6,256 nucleotides of DNA, from positions 1-6,256 of the forward strand of contig JASKZX010000155.1 in NCBI GenBank assembly GCA_030147435.1. The letters run 5' to 3'. Each line of letters starts with the position of its first letter. The stretch's first letter is position 1. This document shows positions 1 to 4,772 of this stretch, piece after piece. This stretch comes from Savagea sp. (GTDB taxonomy: Bacteria; Bacillota; Bacilli; Bacillales_A; Planococcaceae). The translations under genes were made by a program, and so were the position numbers. The notes under the pieces are model-generated. The model was not told where the DNA came from. It made no database searches and saw only the letters and a program-made list of their open reading frames with translations.

Positions 1-646
1 TTACCCATTTCCCTGCAGGAGTTTGTCCGAAACGATTTGATGCCCAGTCTGCTTCATTACCTACTTCTCCAATATCAAAAGCAAGCCCTGTTTGGTGCTC
101 TGAGTATCCTGGACGTGCACTGTAGCGGTCTGCTGCAGCTTGTCCGTCACGAGCGACGTAACGATCGTAAAGTTCGACTTGATAATCGTATGAACGAAAC
201 GTACTGAAAGCAGTAATCGTAAATCCTGCTTCTTTTGCATCTTTTGCCATCTCTTCAAACGCGTGACGTGCATCTAGGTCTTCTCCCGGATTAAATGTTG
301 CTGGTAATGGATATTGTTTACTTGCAATTAAAATACCGTCAATATATGTCGGTTGACTCGGTAAAGTCATTCCTTCTATGTAACCATTCTCATCAACAAC
401 AATTTCCTCTTCTTCCTCAACTTCTTCAGCAGGCTCTTCTTTTTTCACTTCTTCTTTCTCTTCAGTTGCTTCTGTATCGTTCGCTTCTTCTACTTCGTTC
501 GTTTCTTCTGTCTTCGCTTTTTCTTCAACGACTTCTTCTTCTCCAAAAAATGCATCTTTCTGCCATAAAACGACGATTCCTAAAAACAAAATACCGACAA
601 TGAGCATCGCCCAGACAGACTTTCTCGATGGTTGTTGTTGACTCAT
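1..646 (-). CDS. VanY/LdcB-family D-Ala-D-Ala (or L,D-) carboxypeptidase, membrane-anchored, C-terminus cut by window edge
   Basis: This is the first 215 residues of a zinc peptidase of family M15B, which trims the terminal D-amino acid from peptidoglycan stem peptides outside the membrane. Residues 1-10 are a short cytoplasmic tail and 11-29 a single membrane anchor or uncleaved signal. Residues 36-83 form a very Glu-rich linker, and the catalytic domain starts near 95. Visible motifs are FRSY at 150-153, which lies in the conserved substrate-binding region, and SEHQTGLAFD at 182-191 (pattern SxHxxGxAxD), giving zinc ligands His184 and Asp191. The catalytic Glu and third zinc ligand (the WH motif) should lie beyond the left edge. 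The ATG has AAGGAG 7 bases upstream. It follows yidC with a hairpin between them and no room for its own promoter. Family assignment is firm; D,D- versus L,D-specificity cannot be decided. Confidence 0.9.
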   Translation of the reverse strand, partial: MSQQQPSRKSVWAMLIVGILFLGIVVLWQKDAFFGEEEVVEEKAKTEETNEVEEANDTEATEEKEEVKKEEPAEEVEEEEEIVVDENGYIEGMTLPSQPTYIDGILIASKQYPLPATFNPGEDLDARHAFEEMAKDAKEAGFTITAFSTFRSYDYQVELYDRYVARDGQAAADRYSARPGYSEHQTGLAFDIGEVGNEADWASNRFGQTPAGKWV

Positions 647-667
647 ACAATCTCTCCTTAATAGAAG

Positions 668-697
668 AAAAGGAATGATGCATCCACCATTCCTTTT
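668..697 (-). terminator. Hairpin between yidC and the VanY-like gene (weak or leaky terminator)
   Basis: Read on the minus strand, a 13-bp stem (one G-U pair) closes a GATG tetraloop. The stem ends in UUUU and is followed by C, UU, C, U rather than a clean U run. It starts 7 bases past the yidC stop. The next gene's Shine-Dalgarno lies about 9 bases after it. It could be a partial terminator or an mRNA-processing and stabilising hairpin. Confidence 0.65.
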
Positions 698-704
698 TCC
701 CTTC

Positions 705-1478
705 TTATTGTTCTTCTTTTACTGGTATTTCTTTTGCATAAAAAAGACGACCTAAAATCGTTTGTAATACGAGGAGTAATCCACTCACTGTCCAGTAAAG
801 TGGAAGTGCTGCCATCACGTTAAATGAAATGACCATAATCATGATCGGTGAGAAATAAATCATAAACTTCATCTGCTGTTGCTGTTGTTCTGGCATCGTC
901 CATAAAGAAATACGTGCTTGTACGAAGTAAACGAGACCTGCGAGTAAAGTCATCGCAATATCTGTTTCTCCTAAGTTAAACCATAAAAACGGTTGCTCTT
1001 TCACTTCTGGTGAATAAAGGATCGCAAAATACAATCCCATAATGATCGGCATTTGAATGAGTAGTGGTAAACAACCCATATTGAGTGGGTTTACACCGTG
1101 CTTCGAATAAAGCCCCATCATTTCTTGTTGTAATTTTAATAATGCTTCTTGATCATTACGTGCTTTTGCATCTTTTAACTTCGCCTGAATCTCTTCCATC
1201 TCCGGACGAAGTGCATCCATTTTCACTTTCATTTGTTGCTGTGATTTGTAATTGCGTAACATAAATGGCATTAACACGAATCGAACAATGACTGTAATAA
1301 TAATAATTGCCCAACCGTAACTACCACCTGTTTGATTACTAAAAAACTCTAAAAACCATTCCATCGGACGGACGAATGTCCCGTAGAAAAATCCTGTTTG
1401 GTTTTCTACACTTTGACATCCACTTAAAAATAGCGCAGTTGCTGCGACTGCTATCGCAAGCAGTGCTTTTTTATTCAA
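705..1478 (-). CDS. yidC: YidC/Oxa1/SpoIIIJ-family membrane protein insertase (lipoprotein)
   Basis: This insertase places and folds membrane proteins, alone or with SecYEG. The 257-residue length is usual for Gram-positive YidC. Residues 1-20 are a lipoprotein signal ending in the lipobox LSGC, with Cys21 as the lipidated residue. The first core membrane segment (about 54-72) carries Arg66, matching the conserved groove arginine. A charged cytoplasmic hairpin follows (about 75-125), then the family motif GCLPLLIQMP and further membrane segments, ending in a short charged tail. The start is TTG, supported by AGGTGA 6 bases upstream and by the perfect signal peptide that begins there. A sigma-A promoter lies 36 bases upstream. 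The neighbours are an AraC regulator, not rnpA/rpmH, so this may be the second yidC paralogue. The leader is too short to encode a MifM-like sensor. Confidence 0.95.
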   Translation of the reverse strand: MNKKALLAIAVAATALFLSGCQSVENQTGFFYGTFVRPMEWFLEFFSNQTGGSYGWAIIIITVIVRFVLMPFMLRNYKSQQQMKVKMDALRPEMEEIQAKLKDAKARNDQEALLKLQQEMMGLYSKHGVNPLNMGCLPLLIQMPIIMGLYFAILYSPEVKEQPFLWFNLGETDIAMTLLAGLVYFVQARISLWTMPEQQQQQMKFMIYFSPIMIMVISFNVMAALPLYWTVSGLLLVLQTILGRLFYAKEIPVKEEQ

Positions 1479-1484
1479 TCGCTT

Positions 1485-1490
1485 TCACCT
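1485..1490 (-). promoter_or_regulatory. Ribosome binding site fixing the TTG start of yidC
   Basis: AGGTGA on the minus strand lies 6 bases before the TTG at 1478. The lipoprotein signal (MNKK then a hydrophobic stretch) begins exactly there, so the rare TTG start is well supported. Confidence 0.7.
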
Positions 1491-1513
1491 ACAGTTTCTT
1501 TAAACTACTTGAA

Positions 1514-1543
1514 ATTATACAACAGATGTCACATAGAATACAA
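1514..1543 (-). promoter_or_regulatory. Sigma-A-type promoter of yidC
   Basis: The minus strand has a -35 TTGTAT (1538-1543), an 18-base spacer and a perfect -10 TATAAT (1514-1519). Transcription would start near 1507, giving a leader of about 29 bases with the yidC ribosome binding site. It sits between the terminator of the preceding AraC gene and yidC, the expected place. Confidence 0.7.
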
Positions 1544-1553
1544 ATATCCACGT

Positions 1554-1592
1554 AAAAAACCGGCAGTAATTTATCTACATAAATCACTGCCG
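1554..1592 (-). terminator. Intrinsic terminator of the AraC-family gene
   Basis: The minus strand has a 13-bp stem (CGGCAGTGATTTA against its complement with one G-U pair), a 6-base loop, one G and then six T. It begins 11 bases after the AraC stop codon. On the plus strand no comparable T run follows, so it is directional. Confidence 0.88.
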
Positions 1593-1603
1593 TACTTTAT
1601 ATG

Positions 1604-2392
1604 TTAGCTTAACTGAACATTCGGTTGAATTTTGTAATGGAAAAAGTCACGCTCTAAACTATTACGGAAACGTCGTGGTGTTTGTCCCGTATACTTTTTA
1701 AAGATACGTGTGAAATAACTTTGATTACAAAAATGGAAACGGTTCGAAATGTCTGAAATTTTCTCTGTAGAAAAACGTAAATAATATTGCGCTTCTTCTA
1801 CTTTACGAATGTTAATATATTCAACTAATGTCACACCTGTATGTTCTTTAAAAATACGTGATAAATGACTCGTACTTACGTTGAACTCTTCAGCAATTCC
1901 TTCGACGCTTAAAAAGGAAAGTAAATGTTCATCAATATAACGAATCACTTCGTTCACTGTATCATGTGCAAATGTCGGTGCGTGACGTCCTCGTAATGCA
2001 TACATATAAAACTCTAACAATTCATCTGCTACGGCAAATTCATTGTCATTTGTAATTTTATTCATGACGATCGTATCGCAAACGACGTTAAATGCGAATG
2101 CTTCTTCTGAACTTAAATGGTGAAAAGCTAAGCGACGTGTCACGAGCCCCGATAACACGATTAAATAGTTTTGTACGCAAATCGGCTCATCTTCTCGTTT
2201 TTCATTCATATATTCAATTAACTGATATAGTTTTTCACGTGCGCTATCTTTATCTAAGTATTCCAAATCTAGTAAAAAAGCATCTTCTAATCGATAAAAT
2301 GTTTTTAAGTCTGGAAGCTCACTTTCTTCCTGATTATACCAATTGTCATAGTACTCTGGTTCTTGCAATGCTGTATTGATCATATGATTCAT
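1604..2392 (-). CDS. AraC/XylS-family transcriptional regulator
   Basis: This 262-residue DNA-binding regulator has an AraC-type double helix-turn-helix at residues 145-245. The first HTH is at about 163-184 (VEGIAEEFNVSTSHLSRIF) and the second at 211-239, with the classic signature SYFTRIFKKYTGQTPRRFR. The N-terminal 140 residues are acidic and mostly helical by composition. They do not resemble the cupin ligand pocket of AraC itself, a response-regulator receiver, or a membrane sensor, and I cannot name the signal. The ATG is preferred over a TTG 33 bases upstream because GGGAGGG lies 6 bases before the ATG and inside the longer frame. Terminators flank the gene on both sides, so it is probably monocistronic. 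No metabolic operon is next to it to suggest a target. Family is sure, role unknown. Confidence 0.9.
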   Translation of the reverse strand: MNHMINTALQEPEYYDNWYNQEESELPDLKTFYRLEDAFLLDLEYLDKDSAREKLYQLIEYMNEKREDEPICVQNYLIVLSGLVTRRLAFHHLSSEEAFAFNVVCDTIVMNKITNDNEFAVADELLEFYMYALRGRHAPTFAHDTVNEVIRYIDEHLLSFLSVEGIAEEFNVSTSHLSRIFKEHTGVTLVEYINIRKVEEAQYYLRFSTEKISDISNRFHFCNQSYFTRIFKKYTGQTPRRFRNSLERDFFHYKIQPNVQLS

Positions 2393-2398
2393 AAGGAA

Positions 2399-2405
2399 CC
2401 CTCCC
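2399..2405 (-). promoter_or_regulatory. Ribosome binding site fixing the ATG of the AraC-family gene
   Basis: GGGAGGG on the minus strand lies 6 bases before the ATG at 2392. The longer in-frame TTG at 2425 would put this site inside the coding region and falls in the T run of the upstream terminator. Confidence 0.75.
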
Positions 2406-2423
2406 AAAAAATATCTTCTAAAC

Positions 2424-2469
2424 AAAAATAAAGCGCCTCTCTATTACTATTTCGGTTGAGAAACGCTTT
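2424..2469 (-). terminator. Intrinsic terminator downstream of ytxH
   Basis: The minus strand has a 12-bp stem with two G-U pairs (AAAGCGTTTCTC against GAGAGGCGCTTT), a 16-base loop, then A and five T. It starts 36 bases past the ytxH stop. The G-U pairs become mismatches on the plus strand, so it acts in the minus direction. It also occupies most of the space where an AraC-gene promoter would be expected. Confidence 0.75.
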
Positions 2470-2473
2470 TATT

Positions 2474-2490
2474 AATCATTTTAAGTGATT
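2474..2490 (-). repeat. Short inverted repeat between ytxH and the AraC-family gene
   Basis: AATCA and TGATT flank 7 bases. The inner sequence ATCATTTTAAGTGAT is itself nearly palindromic (ATCAyTTwAArTGAT). It lies in the AT-rich gap about 80 bases before the AraC start, upstream of the terminator hairpin. It could be an operator, but AT-rich sequence makes such repeats by chance. Confidence 0.3.
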
Positions 2491-2505
2491 TTCTTCATAT
2501 TTTTT

Positions 2506-2892
2506 TTATTTTTCTTCTTTTTTATCACTTTTCGCATCTTCTTTTGCTTCCTCTTCAACCGCTCGGTTATAATACTGAACGCCTGTTTGTGCACCTTCCT
2601 CAACCATCTCTGTGTCACGGAAGTCATATGGGTCTGGGTTCCCTGCTTTTTCAACTAAATCACTATGACGTGGGTCATGTGGTGGAATTTCTGGTACTTC
2701 ATGCTGTTTTTCTTTCTCTTGTTGTTCATCGTTCGAAGGAATGATTGTTTCTACCGTCTCTTCCACCTTCTCTTTCATATCATCTGCCCAAACTTTCGCT
2801 TTTTCACGGTTTTTTGGGTCGCGGAAATATGCATATGCTGCCCCTGCTCCTGCTGCTAACGCTGTAAGTAATAGTCCTTTTTTCTTTGCCAT
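2506..2892 (-). CDS. ytxH: YtxH-domain general-stress protein
   Basis: This 128-residue membrane-associated protein has a YtxH-like N-terminus: a short Lys-rich start, a small-residue hydrophobic segment at about 6-22 (GLLLTALAAGAGAAYAYF), then RDPKNREKA, typical of this family. Residues 35-66 are charged and probably a coiled coil. Residues 67-105 are Pro/Asp-rich, containing HDPRHSDLV and PDPYDFRDT, and the tail is strongly acidic and basic. The biochemical function of YtxH is unknown; in B. subtilis it belongs to a sigma-B stress operon. The ATG is chosen because AAGGAGG lies 9 bases upstream; a longer in-frame start at 2946 would overlap the promoter. A sigma-B-type promoter lies upstream and a terminator downstream. 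The ytxG and ytxJ partners are not beside it here. Confidence 0.85.
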   Translation of the reverse strand: MAKKKGLLLTALAAGAGAAYAYFRDPKNREKAKVWADDMKEKVEETVETIIPSNDEQQEKEKQHEVPEIPPHDPRHSDLVEKAGNPDPYDFRDTEMVEEGAQTGVQYYNRAVEEEAKEDAKSDKKEEK

Positions 2893-2938
2893 GATAAATA
2901 GCCTCCTTGTTTTTCTTGTACATTCATCTTTTATATAC

Positions 2939-2963
2939 TTACCCAAAAGATATACAAGTAAAC
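2939..2963 (-). promoter_or_regulatory. Sigma-B-type promoter of ytxH, possibly with an overlapping sigma-A promoter
   Basis: The minus strand has a -35 GTTTAC (2958-2963), exactly 13 bases, then a -10 GGGTAA (2939-2944). This is close to the Bacillus/Staphylococcus sigma-B consensus GTTTAA-N12-15-GGGTAT. Transcription would start near 2931, leaving about a 39-base leader with AAGGAGG. An overlapping sigma-A reading is also possible: TTGTAT (2952-2957), 16 bases, TATAAA (2930-2935). Confidence 0.72.
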
Positions 2964-3001
2964 ATCAATAGGAGACTATTTATTCACATTCTTCAATTTT
3001 T

Positions 3002-3424
3002 TTATTCTACTTCTTTTGCATAAGCAAATACCGCTGCGACATATAACAAAATCGACGGTAGTAAAATACCACCTGCAAAAACACCTGAACCGACAAGCCA
3101 TTTCATAGCACCTTTTGCAGGACGATCGGTCGGCAACTGACGATAAGCGATGATAGATAACACAAAACTAATGACCATCATCCCTGCAAAAATAAAGAAG
3201 TACGTATCATTTTGTAACACCCACTCATAAAGGAAATCAAACTCTGCAACAGTTAATCCGTTACTTGAATCATGCATTAATGACTCTGTTACTTGATCGT
3301 ATAAAGCGGGGTCTTGAGCAACTTTATTTGCGCCAACTCCTAGCCCTAAAGCGACTGCGAAACCGATAAGTACGAGTACTTGTGCAAATACGATCAACAC
3401 TTTTTCAGCTGTACGACTGATCAA
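3002..3424 (-). CDS. Small integral membrane protein, DUF4064-like
   Basis: This 140-residue protein has hydrophobic segments at about 9-30, 75-94 and 108-135. A 40-residue loop between the first two (about 35-73) is probably extracytoplasmic, and the second loop contains RQLPTDRPAKG. The overall pattern, starting with RTAEKVL and Gly-rich segment ends, resembles DUF4064 proteins, which have no known function. The start is TTG at 3424: AAGGAG lies 8 bases upstream. The in-frame GTG at 3433 overlaps that same site and cannot use it, and the intervening ATG is out of frame. A terminator hairpin with seven T runs directly into this ribosome binding site. No terminator follows the gene, so its transcripts may continue into ytxH. 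No function is inferred. Confidence 0.8.
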   Translation of the reverse strand: MISRTAEKVLIVFAQVLVLIGFAVALGLGVGANKVAQDPALYDQVTESLMHDSSNGLTVAEFDFLYEWVLQNDTYFFIFAGMMVISFVLSIIAYRQLPTDRPAKGAMKWLVGSGVFAGGILLPSILLYVAAVFAYAKEVE

Positions 3425-3432
3425 TCCATTCA

Positions 3433-3438
3433 CTCCTT
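3433..3438 (-). promoter_or_regulatory. Ribosome binding site fixing the TTG start of the DUF4064-like gene
   Basis: AAGGAG on the minus strand lies 8 bases before TTG at 3424. Its last base is the first base of the in-frame GTG at 3433, which rules that start out. It follows directly on the T7 tract of the preceding terminator. Confidence 0.7.
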
Positions 3439-3471
3439 AAAAAAAGAGCGCTCTTTTTGTGCAGAGCGCCC
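3439..3471 (-). terminator. Intrinsic terminator after the GNAT gene, abutting the next ribosome binding site
   Basis: The minus strand has a 9-bp GC-rich stem (GGGCGCTCT against AGAGCGCTC, one G-U pair), an 8-base loop and a run of seven T. It starts 10 bases after the GNAT stop codon. The Shine-Dalgarno of the following gene begins at the next base after the T run. Confidence 0.87.
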
Positions 3472-3481
3472 GTACGATAAT

Positions 3482-3793
3482 TTATTCTTCTTCCGGCTTT
3501 GTCACTTCGCATTGTAAATCTTGGTATTCTGGATAACGTTTAAATGCTGCTACGACATACGTACAAACTGGCTCGATTTTATAATCATTTTCACGAGCAT
3601 AACTTGCTGCACGGTCGAGTAACTTTTTCGCTACTCCTTGTCCACGGAGTTTTTCTGAAACGAAAGTGTGGTCGACTACCATCACATCTCCAAGTAGTGT
3701 CCAAGAAATTTCTGCGAGACGTTCTTCTCCGTCCATTTGACGGAAACTAAACGTATCATCACCAAAGTCTACAAATTCTAATTGTAATTCCAT
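3482..3793 (-). CDS. Small GNAT-fold N-acetyltransferase, YjdJ type
   Basis: This 103-residue single-domain protein belongs to the compact GNAT branch typified by YjdJ (Acetyltransf_CG). Strands run through about residues 2-45. DHTFVSEKLRGQGVAKKLL follows at 41-59, with the acetyl-CoA pyrophosphate-binding loop RGQGVA at 50-55. A helix to about 70 precedes EPVCTYVVAAFKRYPEY at 75-90, where Cys77 and the terminal RYPEY are typical of this subgroup. The substrate is unknown; a small molecule or protein amine is the general expectation. AAAGGA lies about 10 bases before the ATG. The gene starts 22 bases after the ypuA-like stop with no terminator between, so the two are probably co-transcribed from the ECF-type promoter. 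It ends in a strong terminator. Confidence 0.88.
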   Translation of the reverse strand: MELQLEFVDFGDDTFSFRQMDGEERLAEISWTLLGDVMVVDHTFVSEKLRGQGVAKKLLDRAASYARENDYKIEPVCTYVVAAFKRYPEYQDLQCEVTKPEEE

Positions 3794-3815
3794 TTGACAT
3801 ACATCCTTTCATCGA

Positions 3816-4715
3816 TCACTCTTTTGCAAAAAATGATCGGATTTTCTCCCATAAATTACGGAAAAACTGTTTGACGTCTTCCCAGAAACCTGGGTCGATA
3901 TTGTCGATTTTCTCTTTTAATTTTGATGAAAGATCTCCAAGTTGATCTGAAATTTTATCGAAATCGATATTGAGTCCTCGAATACGATCCATTAAATCGA
4001 TGAGTAATTGACGATCTTCTTCACTTAATTGGATATCTAACTTTTCTAATTGTTCTTTCACAATTCGTTCGACATCTTCTTTCGTCGCTGGTTTTTGCTC
4101 ACCGATTTGTTGTTTAATTTCTGTTAACAACTGCGTAATACGGTCTTCATCAACACCTGCATCATCTGCAAGCTTTGTCGCAAGGTTTAATTCATCATTC
4201 GCAACGTCCGTACGTTCAGTATCTAAAACGCCCCCTGTTACTTCATACGCTTTATAAATACCGACAAGTGCCGAATGTCCCGTCACAGGTTTCGGTGCTG
4301 CTACTTCTACAATCGCATCTTCGACACCAGCTGTCGCCATCGCTGTCGCATACATCGATGACGTTACTTGCGTAATATCATTCGGTGTAACGATACGAAT
4401 ATCAAGTCCTTTTCCAGCATCTTGACGTGTAATTTTTACCGAAGAAAACATGCGTGCATTCGGATTCCCATCCGGAATATATTTTACGAGCTCTTGGCCT
4501 GTAACGACGTGTTCTTCGACATCATCTCCAACGTTTAAACTTTGTTGTACACGCGCTTTTTCATCCGCACTTAAATTAGCGCCGTAGACGACAATCGGTA
4601 CCCCGAGTTTCTCATCAATGACGTCTTGTTCAACAGCACTCGCTTTAAGCGGTGCGATGAACAGTGATACGGTTAAAACGAAAGCGGTGAGTAATGCTAA
4701 ATGACGCTTCCACAT
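3816..4715 (-). CDS. ypuA: YpuA-like secreted DUF1002 protein
   Basis: This 299-residue exported protein begins with a Sec signal peptide: MWKRH, a hydrophobic core to about 21, and a likely cleavage after ASA at 25-27. Residues about 28-170 form the DUF1002 domain, with LGVPIVVYGANLS near the start, IVTPNDITQVTSSMYATA in the middle, and the small-residue stretch ATAGVEDAIVEVAAPKPVTG. The rest (about 180-275) is helical and charged, probably coiled coil. The tail is amphipathic and aromatic (FWEDVKQFFRNLWEKIRSFF), perhaps a surface or membrane contact. The biochemical role is unknown. The ATG at 4715 is preferred over an in-frame GTG at 4724 because AAAGGAG ends 8 bases before the ATG and overlaps the GTG. 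An ECF-sigma-type promoter lies upstream, suggesting cell-envelope-stress control. A GNAT gene follows. Confidence 0.88.
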   Translation of the reverse strand: MWKRHLALLTAFVLTVSLFIAPLKASAVEQDVIDEKLGVPIVVYGANLSADEKARVQQSLNVGDDVEEHVVTGQELVKYIPDGNPNARMFSSVKITRQDAGKGLDIRIVTPNDITQVTSSMYATAMATAGVEDAIVEVAAPKPVTGHSALVGIYKAYEVTGGVLDTERTDVANDELNLATKLADDAGVDEDRITQLLTEIKQQIGEQKPATKEDVERIVKEQLEKLDIQLSEEDRQLLIDLMDRIRGLNIDFDKISDQLGDLSSKLKEKIDNIDPGFWEDVKQFFRNLWEKIRSFFAKE

Positions 4716-4723
4716 AGTTATCA

Positions 4724-4730
4724 CTCCTTT
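4724..4730 (-). promoter_or_regulatory. Ribosome binding site fixing the ATG of the ypuA-like gene
   Basis: AAAGGAG on the minus strand lies 8 bases before ATG at 4715. It overlaps the upstream in-frame GTG at 4724, which is therefore unlikely to be used. Confidence 0.75.
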
Positions 4731-4740
4731 AGTCTACCAA

Positions 4741-4769
4741 ATTATACGATTGAAGGAGAAAAAAGTTCC
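4741..4769 (-). promoter_or_regulatory. ECF-sigma-type promoter of the ypuA-like operon
   Basis: The minus strand has GGAAC (4765-4769), a 16-base spacer starting with six T, then CGTATAAT (4741-4748). The -35 with AAC, the 16-base spacing and the CGTA -10 fit ECF sigma factors such as Bacillus sigma-W or sigma-M. T tracts just after the -35 are a known feature of several such promoters. A sigma-A reading has TATAAT but only GGAACT as -35. The -35 begins three bases past the cvfB stop codon. Transcription would start near 4736, about 20 bases before the ypuA start. Confidence 0.62.
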
Positions 4770-4772
4770 TTA

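Noticed and set aside
295..603. Plus-strand open frame rich in Leu, Ser and Gln
   Set aside because: It is the antisense image of the Glu-rich linker and anchor of the VanY-like gene (GAA repeats read as TTC/CTT on the other strand), and it does not resemble a protein family.
2400..2423. A second sigma-B-like match (GTTTAG, 12 bases, GGGAGG) just before the AraC-family gene
   Set aside because: The GGGAGG is the gene's ribosome binding site, only a few bases from the ATG, so a transcript from there would have no leader and no usable binding site.
2893..2946. Extension of ytxH by 18 codons from a start at 2946
   Set aside because: It would run through the predicted promoter -10 and leader, it has no Shine-Dalgarno, and the ATG at 2892 has AAGGAGG upstream.
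2975..2988. Small hairpin after the DUF4064-like gene (AATAG-TCTC-CTATT)
   Set aside because: The stem is only 5 AT-rich base pairs and no T run follows, so it is not a credible terminator.
4753..4772. AAGGA...TCCTT pairing just after the cvfB stop as a terminator
   Set aside because: The stem is 5 bp around a T-rich loop with no T run after it; the bases are better explained by the ECF-type promoter.
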